A stretch of DNA of 36,412 nucleotides. Source: Alphaproteobacteria bacterium. Its GTDB lineage: Bacteria; Pseudomonadota; Alphaproteobacteria; MPNO01; UBA2964. The DNA lies in the NCBI GenBank assembly GCA_009377375.1, contig WHUE01000042.1, positions 1 to 36,412 of the forward strand, in the 5' to 3' direction. The translations under genes and the position numbers were made by a program. The notes under the pieces were generated by a model. The model searched no databases. It saw only the letters and a list, made by a program, of their open reading frames with translations, and was not told the DNA's origin. Below are positions 7,498 through 14,963 of the stretch, in pieces (position 1 is the first letter of the stretch; the number at the start of each line of letters is the position of its first letter).

Positions 7498-9126
7498 TCA
7501 GATTCGCGCGCCGCGCACGCGGTCGATCAGGGCCGCTGCACCGTCTGGCGCCGCGTCGCCGCGCCAGGCCACCACCCCGTCGGGGCGCACCAGACACAGC
7601 GCGCGCTCGTACAGCGCCAGCGCCGCCGGGTCCGGCACATCGACCACCGACAGCGGCATGCCGGCATCGCGCGCCGCCGCCGTCAGCGGCGACGGGTCCG
7701 CCGCCCGGGGACCCAGCCGCAGCAGGGTGAAGCCGCGGCCGAACGAATCCAGAACGGTACCACCCTCCGCCCGTTGCAGGTGCGGCGCGCGCGCCCCCGG
7801 ACGGGCGGTCTGCGCATAGTCCCGCACCGTGTCGGGCACGGGGCCTTCGTCCCCGTCCGCACAGAGCGGCGAGCCGGCATAGATATGGCCCAGCGCGATG
7901 CCGTGGCCGCGATGCTGGCGGGCGTTGTCGTCCTCGATGCGGCGGCGCAGCTCGGCGCGGACGGCGGCGCCCTCCGCGGTGTCCTCCGCGATATGCGGCC
8001 CCGGCGTCCAGTCCCGCCGGCGGAAATTCGCCGTCGCCTCGGCGACGTTGCGCAGCGCGACCGGGCGGCGCTCGGCCTCGTAGCCGTCGAGCAGCCCGTC
8101 CCCGCCCCAGCCCTCCAGCACGGCGGCCAACTTCCATCCCAGGTCGACGGCGTCGCCCATTCCGGTATTCATGCCGTGCCCGCCGGTCGGCGTGTTCTGG
8201 TGCGCGCAGTCCCCGGCGAGGAACACCCGGCCGTAGCGGTAGCGGCCGGCGATCGTCTCGCGCCGCGTCCAGCCGCCGACGGAGAGGAGCTCGTACGGCG
8301 CCTCGGCGCCGAGCGCGCGGCGGACATGCAGGTCGGCATCGATCGACGCCGGATCGACCGGCCGCGCCCCGCCATGCAGGGTGAGCCGCCACAGGGCCCG
8401 GCCGTCGAGCGGGATCAGCGTGCCCCACACCCCGTCCGGTCCGACGATGAAGTTGAGAGACGCCTTGCCCTTGTCGTGGCGGGTCCAGAGCTTCTCGGCG
8501 CGGAAGAAGATGCTGACGGGGTGGCCGAGCACGCCTTGCTCGCCCAATGGAGCGCCGAGCGCGGCGCGCACCGGGCTGCGCCCGCCGCAGCAGGCGGCGA
8601 GGTAGCGGGCGCGGACGCTGTGCGTCCGCCCCGTGGCGAGGTCGGTGAGCGCGGCGGTCACCCCGTCCGCGTCCTGCGCGAAGCCGTCGAAGCGCGTGGA
8701 AAAGCGCAGATCGACCCCGGCCAGCCCGCGCGCATGCGCCCGCAGGATCGGGTCGAAGAAAAGCTGGTTGCAGCGCTGCGGCCGTTCCGGGCTGACGTCC
8801 AGCCCGCCCGCCCCGCCATGGCCGCGGCGCTCGAACCGGGCGATCTCGAACCCGGACAGCGAGGTGACATAGAGCGCGCTGTGGGGGAAATCGGCCGGCA
8901 TGCCCGCCGCCCGCACCGCATCCGCGATCCCCCAGCGGCGGCAGAACTCCATCGTGCGCAGGTCGATGGCGTTGGCCCGCGGCAGATCGAACCCGCCGTC
9001 GGACTGCTCGACCAGCAGGCAGGGAATGCCCCGCCAGCCGAGCTCTATGGCGAGTCCCAGCCCGACCGGCCCGCCGCCGACGATCAGCACGGGCGTCGAG
9101 TCCGGAAAACCGGCAGCGTCCGCCAT
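7498..9126 (-). CDS. FAD-dependent aromatic hydroxylase (PheA/TfdB/MhpA type)
   Basis: A 542-residue class A flavoprotein monooxygenase. Marks are the FAD loop VLIVGGGPVGLGLAIELGWRG near the N-terminus, a DG-type segment in the middle, and the second FAD site LAGDCAHQNTPTGGHGMNTG followed by DAVDLGWKL. The last 150 residues form the thioredoxin-like C-terminal domain seen in phenol hydroxylase and MhpA-type enzymes, which explains the length. It hydroxylates a phenolic ring using NAD(P)H and O2. Its place between a UbiD decarboxylase and a gentisate-dioxygenase-like cupin suggests it makes the para-dihydroxy acid that the cupin cleaves. It begins 72 nt after the Bug receptor stop. The exact substrate is not readable. 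Confidence 0.88.
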   Translation of the reverse strand: MADAAGFPDSTPVLIVGGGPVGLGLAIELGWRGIPCLLVEQSDGGFDLPRANAIDLRTMEFCRRWGIADAVRAAGMPADFPHSALYVTSLSGFEIARFERRGHGGAGGLDVSPERPQRCNQLFFDPILRAHARGLAGVDLRFSTRFDGFAQDADGVTAALTDLATGRTHSVRARYLAACCGGRSPVRAALGAPLGEQGVLGHPVSIFFRAEKLWTRHDKGKASLNFIVGPDGVWGTLIPLDGRALWRLTLHGGARPVDPASIDADLHVRRALGAEAPYELLSVGGWTRRETIAGRYRYGRVFLAGDCAHQNTPTGGHGMNTGMGDAVDLGWKLAAVLEGWGGDGLLDGYEAERRPVALRNVAEATANFRRRDWTPGPHIAEDTAEGAAVRAELRRRIEDDNARQHRGHGIALGHIYAGSPLCADGDEGPVPDTVRDYAQTARPGARAPHLQRAEGGTVLDSFGRGFTLLRLGPRAADPSPLTAAARDAGMPLSVVDVPDPAALALYERALCLVRPDGVVAWRGDAAPDGAAALIDRVRGARI

Positions 9127-9198
9127 CTGTATTCCCTGTCGCGAACGGGAAGGGCCGGGCGACCGCGCCGCCCGGCCCCGCCCCGGCCGTCCTGCGGC

Positions 9199-10239
9199 CT
9201 ATTTCTTCGGCGCGTCCATCTCGACCAGCGTCTTGAAATCGTCCACCAGCGATTGCGGCACGTCCATCGCCTCATCGATCGACTTGTCGAGCTCGACGCC
9301 GGCGACCGGCTCGACCGTGACGTTGCGCTTCTTCGCGTCGCCCAGGAACGCCTGGTCCTTCATCGTGGCGTCGAACGCCTTGCGCAGGGCGTCGACCCGC
9401 GCCTTGGGCACGCCGGGCGAGACGAAGAAGCCGTGGCCCACGTTTTCCCCCGCCTGCATGAAGGCGACCATCTTGCGCTGTTCTGGCGTCTTCGCGATGT
9501 CCGCCAGATGCGTCGCGCCCTTCAACTCGTCCAGCCGCGGGCCGAGCGTGGCGAGGTGGACGATCTTCCGGTCGCGCAGCCAGTCCGCCTTGGTGGATTT
9601 GTAGCTGTTGAAGAAGCTGGCGCGGGCGTGCACCTCGCCCTTCTCCATCGCATTGTTCTGGCGGTCGCCGCCCTGGTAGCCGGAGATGACCTTGAACTTC
9701 GTGCCGACCACCTTGTTCAGGAACATCGACATGTAATAGTTGGTCGAGAGCTTGGACGAGGTCGCCACGATGACCTCGCGCTTCTTCGCATCGTCCAGGC
9801 TGTTGACGTTGTGGGTATGCCAGACCGACAGCACCGACGGCATCGGCGTGATCGAGCCGACCCATTGCAGATCCTCGGACTTGTAGCCGACGCCGGGCCG
9901 CAGCAGCGGCGAGAGCACCGCCGGCGGCAGCACCGCGCCGATCACCGTGCCGTCCTGCGCCGCGGCGTTGACGATGTACTTGATCGACCGCGCGCCGCCC
10001 GCGCCGGGCATGGCGGTGACGATCCAGTCGGGCTTGCCGGGGATGTGATTGACCATGTGCCGGCCCAGGATACGCGCGGCCAGCGCGAACCCGCCGCCGG
10101 CGCCGCCGCCGGCGATCGCATTGATCTGCTTGCCCTTGTAGAACTCCGCGATGTCGTCGGCCGCCGCAGGCGCGGCGAGCAGCCCCGCCGTGCCGGCCAG
10201 AACGGCGGCCCCGGCCAGGAATTGTCTGGTATGCGTCAT
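9199..10239 (-). CDS. Bug/TctC-like periplasmic solute receptor
   Basis: A 346-residue exported binding protein related to the tripartite tricarboxylate transporter receptors (TctC, Bug family). It has a signal peptide with LAAPAAADD at the cleavage region, then FYKGKQINAIAGGGAGGG and GRHMVNHIPG matching the start of Bug domain 1, and SGYQGGDRQNNAMEKGEV in domain 2. These proteins bind carboxylates with a Venus-flytrap fold. The partner membrane proteins TctA and TctB are not in the window. It sits 28 nt after the UbiD gene and just before an aromatic hydroxylase, so its ligand is probably the aromatic acid that the operon degrades. It is clearly more distant from the two tandem Bug genes at 28253 and 29433 than those are from each other. 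Confidence 0.85.
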   Translation of the reverse strand: MTHTRQFLAGAAVLAGTAGLLAAPAAADDIAEFYKGKQINAIAGGGAGGGFALAARILGRHMVNHIPGKPDWIVTAMPGAGGARSIKYIVNAAAQDGTVIGAVLPPAVLSPLLRPGVGYKSEDLQWVGSITPMPSVLSVWHTHNVNSLDDAKKREVIVATSSKLSTNYYMSMFLNKVVGTKFKVISGYQGGDRQNNAMEKGEVHARASFFNSYKSTKADWLRDRKIVHLATLGPRLDELKGATHLADIAKTPEQRKMVAFMQAGENVGHGFFVSPGVPKARVDALRKAFDATMKDQAFLGDAKKRNVTVEPVAGVELDKSIDEAMDVPQSLVDDFKTLVEMDAPKK

Positions 10240-10267
10240 CCTAGTTTCCTCCTCATGCCTTTGCTGT

Positions 10268-11743
10268 CTAAAGGTCCTTCAGCACGTTGCTGAACTTCGC
10301 CGCCACCGCCTCGCGCAGGTCGCGGCTGGCCGAGGCGACGGCGGGAAACTCGTCCTTCCAGCCCCAGGGCCGGCAGGCGTCGATCACGGCGCGCGAATTC
10401 TGGAACGGCGGCTTCTGCAGCATCGGGTCCAGCGGGGTGGACCAGCCGCGGCGGATGAACTCCACCTCCTGCGCCGGGTCGCAGCGCGTCGACATCGCCC
10501 AGACCACGTCTTCGAGGCTGGTCGGGTCGATATCCTCGTCGACCACCACGATCCAGCGCGCCAGATAGGCGCCCGAATGGCAGTTGGCGACCAGCATCCC
10601 GGCCTGGGAGACATGGCCAGGATACATCTGCTTGATGGAGACCGCGGTGAACATGCGGATCGCGCCGGCCTCGTGGCACCATACGCCCTGCACGCCGGGC
10701 AGGCCGGCCTTCTCCACCTCGTCCCAGATCATCGCCGACTGCACGATGCACTTGCCGAACGACACGTCGGTCGGCGGCCGCATGGGCGAGGCCATGGTGA
10801 GGATCGGGTCGTTGCGCCAGTAGACGCGGCTGACGCGGATCGCCGGCTCCTCGCGCACGGCGGAGGCGTAGTAGCCGGTGAACTCGCCGAACGGGCCCTC
10901 CGGCCGGGTCTCGTGCGCCATGATATGCCCCTCGAGCACCAGCTCGGCGTGGCTCGGGATCGGCAGCCCGGTGACCTCGCCGGGAATCGTCTCGAAGGGG
11001 CGGCCGCGATGGCCGCCGGCATAGGCGAGCTCCGACGTGCCGAATTCGATCTCGTGGCTGGCGGCGAGGAACAGCAGCGGGTCGTGGCCGCAGCAGATGA
11101 CGACGGGGCAGTCCTCGCCCCTGGCGAAATATTTCTCGCGGATCAGCCGCCCGTGCTTGCCGGGCGACATCCAGATGCCGGCGGTGTTGCGGTCGTAGGC
11201 GACGACGCGGTAGGTGCCGACATTCACCCAGCCGCTTTCCGGGTCGCGCATGATGACGGCGTCGTTGGTGCCGATATAGCGCCCCCCGTCCTCTTCATGG
11301 ATCTTGGGCACGGGGAACTTGAACAGGTCCACATCGCCGTCGCGGTCCACGTTCTCCAGCACCGGGCCGTCGGAAACCTCGACCGGCGGGATCGGCCGGA
11401 ACCCGCCCTGCATGCGGTCGCGATAGGCGCGCACCACGTCGGTCGGATTGTCGTAATCCGGCAGGCCGAGCAGGTAGGACAGGCGCCGCGTCGAGTTGGA
11501 GGAGCCCGACAGGACGCGGAAGCCCTCCGGATAGCCGGGAATGTTGTCGAACAGCACCGCCGGCGCCTTGCCGGGGCGGGCGTGGCAGACGATCTCCGCC
11601 AGCACGCCGAGCTCCAGGTTCCAGTCGGCGCCGTCGATGCGCAGCAATTCCCCCATCGCGTCCGCCCGCTCGACCACGTCGCGCAGATCCCGGTGGCGCT
11701 GAAAAGGCGTGCGTCCGCCTGCCTCGTTCACGACCCTCGACAC
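10268..11743 (-). CDS. UbiD-family prenyl-FMN decarboxylase (copy 1)
   Basis: A 491-residue member of the UbiD superfamily, which (de)carboxylates aromatic or unsaturated acids using prenylated FMN. Residues matching the Fdc1 cofactor and catalytic set are visible: N174 and R179 in WVNVGTYRV, H197 in GKHG, E238, and the pair E282/E287 in EGPFGEFTGYY. I start at a GTG (11743) because GGAGG lies 5 nt upstream and the N-terminus then lines up with copy 2. The longer ORF to 11914 reads through an unconserved leader. It is the first gene of the UbiD-Bug-hydroxylase-cupin unit. Copy 2 at 24868 is its close relative; copy 3 is more distant. No UbiX is nearby, so prenyl-FMN must be supplied by another locus. 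Confidence 0.9.
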   Translation of the reverse strand: MSRVVNEAGGRTPFQRHRDLRDVVERADAMGELLRIDGADWNLELGVLAEIVCHARPGKAPAVLFDNIPGYPEGFRVLSGSSNSTRRLSYLLGLPDYDNPTDVVRAYRDRMQGGFRPIPPVEVSDGPVLENVDRDGDVDLFKFPVPKIHEEDGGRYIGTNDAVIMRDPESGWVNVGTYRVVAYDRNTAGIWMSPGKHGRLIREKYFARGEDCPVVICCGHDPLLFLAASHEIEFGTSELAYAGGHRGRPFETIPGEVTGLPIPSHAELVLEGHIMAHETRPEGPFGEFTGYYASAVREEPAIRVSRVYWRNDPILTMASPMRPPTDVSFGKCIVQSAMIWDEVEKAGLPGVQGVWCHEAGAIRMFTAVSIKQMYPGHVSQAGMLVANCHSGAYLARWIVVVDEDIDPTSLEDVVWAMSTRCDPAQEVEFIRRGWSTPLDPMLQKPPFQNSRAVIDACRPWGWKDEFPAVASASRDLREAVAAKFSNVLKDL

Positions 11744-11748
11744 GTTCT

Positions 11749-11753
11749 CCTCC
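11749..11753 (-). promoter_or_regulatory. Ribosome-binding site fixing the GTG start of UbiD copy 1
   Basis: GGAGG, within GGGGAGGAG, stands 5 nt before the GTG at 11743 on the minus strand. It is the best Shine-Dalgarno near the gene's 5' end and is the reason the start is placed here rather than at the upstream in-frame start. Confidence 0.75.
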
Positions 11754-11899
11754 CCGCCCGGCGCCTCCGGCCACGCACGGCCGGGCTTTCCGCCACGCCG
11801 GTACCCTACGCGCTCGTACGGCGCGCGAACAGTCCCCAATCCGCCGCCGGTATCGCCGGCCCGCAGCCGGACCTGGCGCGCGAACGGCAGCGTAAGATT

Positions 11900-11927
11900 T
11901 TGACTTTTCTCCACTTTCCGCTATTCT
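11900..11927 (+). promoter_or_regulatory. Candidate sigma70-type promoter of the five-gene TAXI-secretin operon
   Basis: TTGACT (11900-11905) and TATTCT (11922-11927) are separated by 16 nt. They lie in an unusually AT-rich pocket of an otherwise G/C-rich 269-bp divergent gap. Transcription would start near 11934, about 80 nt before the GTG of the TAXI gene. It is the best promoter match in this gap and points into the operon. Confidence 0.5.
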
Positions 11928-12012
11928 GGCCGCTATCGTGGGGTACGGGTAGGGGGCAAGGGGGCGCGGCCGTTTTCCGCTCCCGGCACATGCGGCCGGG
12001 CGACGGGGAAAA

Positions 12013-13029
12013 GTGACGTCCGCATTGCCCGGCGGGGTTTCATTGCCGGCTTTTCGTCGACATCTTCAGCGCGTTCTGCTGGCCGGGCTGGTCGCCGTCA
12101 CCGGGATGGCGCCGGTGACCGCCGCCGCGTTCGACAAGTTCGTGGCGCTGGGCACCAGCTCCACCAGCGGCGTCTATTTTCCGGTCGGCAACGCCATCTG
12201 CGACCTGATCAACGCCGGGCGGCTCGACCATCTGATGCGCTGCCTCTCCTACAGCACCGGCGGCTCGGTCTACAACATCCAGGCGCTGACATCGGGCGAG
12301 CTCGACATCGCGATCACCCGGTCCGACCTCGCCTACGAGGCCTATCTCGGCAAGGGCCAGTTCGCCGCGCTCGGCGCCAACAGGGATCTGCGCACCGTCG
12401 CCAACCTCTACGGCCAGCCGGTCGCGGTGATCGTAAAGGCCGATTCCGGCATCGACGGCTTCGACAAGTTCGACGGGCGGCGCATCAATATCGGCAATCG
12501 CGGCTCCGGCAAGCGCACCATCGCCGATATGATCTTCCGCATCATGGGCTGGACCAACGACCGCTTCGGCAAGGTGACGGAGCTGTCCACCGGCGCCATG
12601 GGCCGCGCGTTCTGCGCCGGGGAAGTGGACATCCTGATCGAGGCGCTGGGCATTCCCGCGGCGTTCTACGACCGGATGACGCGCGAATGCGGCGGGCGGT
12701 TCGTCAGCCTGCCGCCCGAGCTGGTCGCCGGCTTCAAGGCGACCGGGCCGTTCTTCTACGACGACAGGATCGGCGGCGACCTCTACCCGCACAACCCGGC
12801 CGACGTGAACACGGTGGGCATCAAGATCGTGCTGGTCACGGTCGCCCGCGTTCATCCCCGCTCCATCGGCATCGTGGCGGACGCCATGTTCGGCAAGCTG
12901 GACGATTTCCGCGCCGCGCATTCGGCGCTGAGCCGGGCCACCGTCGACAGCATGCTGAAGGAGGGCATCCACGTGCCGATCCATCCCGGGGCGGACGCCT
13001 ATTACCGCCAGCGGAACCTGCTGCCATGA
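12013..13029 (+). CDS. TAXI-family periplasmic solute receptor
   Basis: A 338-residue exported receptor of the TAXI branch of TRAP transporters. A signal peptide (AGLVAVTGMAPVTAAAF) precedes the TAXI hallmark ALGTSSTSGVYFPVGNAICDL. STGGSVYNIQAL and SGELDIAITRSDLAYEAY follow, then GNRGSGKR and the NTVGIKIVLVT segment near the end. TAXI receptors normally serve a fused DctQM membrane protein; none is here, and an SLC13-type carrier two genes later is the only transporter in the operon. The start is a GTG at 12013 with GGGGAA upstream. Its stop overlaps the next ATG by 4 nt (ATGA), so translation of the secretin gene is probably coupled. It should bind an organic acid or amino acid; the ligand is unknown. 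Confidence 0.88.
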   Translation: MTSALPGGVSLPAFRRHLQRVLLAGLVAVTGMAPVTAAAFDKFVALGTSSTSGVYFPVGNAICDLINAGRLDHLMRCLSYSTGGSVYNIQALTSGELDIAITRSDLAYEAYLGKGQFAALGANRDLRTVANLYGQPVAVIVKADSGIDGFDKFDGRRINIGNRGSGKRTIADMIFRIMGWTNDRFGKVTELSTGAMGRAFCAGEVDILIEALGIPAAFYDRMTRECGGRFVSLPPELVAGFKATGPFFYDDRIGGDLYPHNPADVNTVGIKIVLVTVARVHPRSIGIVADAMFGKLDDFRAAHSALSRATVDSMLKEGIHVPIHPGADAYYRQRNLLP

Positions 13030-14942
13030 CCGACCGCCGCCGCTACGGCCCGCGCGCCCGCGCGCTCTGCACCGCAGCCCTGCTCTGCGCCGCGCTGCCG
13101 CTCGCCGGCTGCCAGACGCTGGGCGACAGCGGCGCGGAGACCGCGGACGCGGCGGTCAGCGAGCCGGCGCAGCTCCGCCGCGAAGGCGTCAAGGCGCTGC
13201 GCGAGAACCGGCTGAAGGAGGCGTCGACCTATTTCAACGCCGCGCTGAAGCTCGACGTGCAGAACCCGTCGACGCAGTTCCTGAACGGGCTGGCCTATCA
13301 CATGCAGGCGGTGACGTCGGACCGCTCGCTGTTCCCGCTGGCCCATCAGGGATACAGCCTCGCTATCCAGTTCGACCCGACGAGCTGGATCGCGCGCTAC
13401 CATCTCGGCCTGCTGCATCTCGACAAGCGCGAATACGCGCAGGCGAAGACCGCCTTCGCCGACGCGCTGCTCTATAACGACCGCGATCCGGACCTGCTCT
13501 ACAACCTCGCCGCCGCCGCCTATTACGCGCACGACCCGCAGACCGCCGAGGCGGCGCTGACCCGGCTGCGCGAGATCGAGCCGGACTCGGCGCGTACGCT
13601 GCGCGCTTCCGCCGTCGTGCTGGCGGCGCTGGGCAATCCGGCGGAGGCGCGTCGGTTCCTCGACCGCTACCGCGCGCAGGAAACCGACGCGCGGACCGAG
13701 GCGCGCATCGCCCGCCGCGTCGAGGACTGGGACAAGGTGCATGCGCGGGTCCAGACCGCCTCCTTCCGCGTCCCCGCGCCGCCAGGTGTGTCGGGCAGGG
13801 GCGCGAAACCGGCGCAGTTCCCGGGCTCTTCGCCGTTCCCCGGCGCGGAGCCGTTCCCGGGCTCTCCGCCCCAGCCGGACGCCGCGCCAGCGCCCGAACC
13901 GGTCGACACGCCGGTCCCCTCCACCGCCGGCAGCGAGACCGTCGCGGTGGACGACCCGGCGAACCGGATGGTGATCGTCGATGTCGTCATCATCGCCTCG
14001 CAGGAGGACATATCGACCGCGAAGGGCGTGAACCTGCTAAGCGGGCTGACGCTTCAATTCGGAATTCCTGGCGACCCAACCTTACCGGCATTTAGCCGCA
14101 CTTCTACACGTACTAGTGATGATTTGAGCAAAGGGACTGCTGAATCGAGTACGGCAATTATCAAGCGTATGAGCATCGCCGGAGTCAGCTATTCGCTAAA
14201 CATCGCCAATGCAGGCGCAGCGCGAAATGAAATTCTTGCGCGCCCTACATTGGTTGCGCTGGCAGGCCAGCGATCGGAATTCTTTTCCGGCGAGAACATC
14301 AAAGCGTCCTCGGTATCTACCACCGCGCAACAGGGCGCGACGGACGTGGAAAAGGACATTGGCGTCAAACTTGCGGTTACGCCAGAATTTCTCGCCGGTG
14401 GCCGGATCAAATTGCTGGTCGAGACCGAGCGTACGTTCCTGCAAACACCGAGCAGCAGCGTCGATTTCGATTTCCAGCTCCGCACATCCAAGACCACGGT
14501 CAGCGCTAATGTGGTTCTGAATGCCGGTGAGTCTCTGATCCTTAGCGGCCTTAGCGAGAAGGAAACCGAGAACATTCGCGATGGGGTGCCTGGGCTGCAG
14601 GACATACCGCTGATCCAGTACCTGTTCTCACGTCAGTCGACGCGCGACTTCAACAAGTCGGTGCTGGTGCTGATCACGCCGCGCATTCCCGAATACATCT
14701 ACCGCCCGGGCGAAGCGCGGGGCGACGCGGCCGGCGGGGGCGACCAGGTGCTGGACGAGCTGAAGGCGCGGTTTTCCGACTGGTTCAGGCCCTACCCAAA
14801 CTGGGCCTCCGTGTTCCGCCACCTGCAGAACAATTCGCTGTACCGCGAATTCCGCACCGGCGACGTGGCGCTGGAAAGCTGGGACGCGCAGACCAGCCGC
14901 AAGGCGCGTTTCAAGAAGGCGCTGGGCTTCCTCTACTTCTGA
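13026..14942 (+). CDS. TPR-secretin outer-membrane lipoprotein
   Basis: A 638-residue exported protein. The signal ends in the lipobox LAGC, so it is lipidated and may reach the outer membrane unaided. TPR repeats fill about residues 45-240 (helix pairs such as LRENRLKEASTYFNAALKLD and KREYAQAKTAFADALLYN). A Pro-rich linker with repeated FPGS/FPGAEPFPG units covers about 255-300. A secretin domain runs from about 315 to 560 with the family signature DGVPGLQDIPLIQYLF and NKSVLVLITPRIP. No N0/N1 domains are visible. Secretins form gated outer-membrane pores for type II/III secretion or pili, but none of those genes is near. About 600 nt of the secretin part (14034-14640) has lower G+C and different codons from the rest of the gene. 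The start overlaps the TAXI stop (ATGA). Confidence 0.88.
   Translation: MTDRRRYGPRARALCTAALLCAALPLAGCQTLGDSGAETADAAVSEPAQLRREGVKALRENRLKEASTYFNAALKLDVQNPSTQFLNGLAYHMQAVTSDRSLFPLAHQGYSLAIQFDPTSWIARYHLGLLHLDKREYAQAKTAFADALLYNDRDPDLLYNLAAAAYYAHDPQTAEAALTRLREIEPDSARTLRASAVVLAALGNPAEARRFLDRYRAQETDARTEARIARRVEDWDKVHARVQTASFRVPAPPGVSGRGAKPAQFPGSSPFPGAEPFPGSPPQPDAAPAPEPVDTPVPSTAGSETVAVDDPANRMVIVDVVIIASQEDISTAKGVNLLSGLTLQFGIPGDPTLPAFSRTSTRTSDDLSKGTAESSTAIIKRMSIAGVSYSLNIANAGAARNEILARPTLVALAGQRSEFFSGENIKASSVSTTAQQGATDVEKDIGVKLAVTPEFLAGGRIKLLVETERTFLQTPSSSVDFDFQLRTSKTTVSANVVLNAGESLILSGLSEKETENIRDGVPGLQDIPLIQYLFSRQSTRDFNKSVLVLITPRIPEYIYRPGEARGDAAGGGDQVLDELKARFSDWFRPYPNWASVFRHLQNNSLYREFRTGDVALESWDAQTSRKARFKKALGFLYF
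14034..14640 (+). other. Compositionally distinct tract inside the secretin domain
   Basis: The ten lines 14041-14640 total about 55 % G+C, with one 60-nt line at 43 %. The TPR part and the 3' end of the same gene run about 63-83 % in the lines I counted. Codons rare elsewhere here (TTA, CTA, AGT, ACT, TCT, ACA) cluster in it. The reading frame is intact across both edges. It looks like a recombined segment or a segment under unusual selection. Confidence 0.7.
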
Positions 14943-14963
14943 ACCGCCGGGCGGAAAGCGCGC

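Noticed and set aside
7189..10293. 1034-codon open frame on the plus strand
   Set aside because: It is antisense to the cupin, FAD hydroxylase and Bug genes, with Arg/His/Gly-rich, low-complexity translation typical of high-G+C shadow frames.
11744..11914. Longer start for UbiD copy 1
   Set aside because: The 57 extra residues have no match in copy 2, and the GTG at 11743 has the strong GGAGG.
12687..13025. N-terminal extension of the secretin gene back into the TAXI gene
   Set aside because: The extension is an Arg-rich frame inside the TAXI gene; the lipoprotein signal after the ATGA overlap marks the true start.
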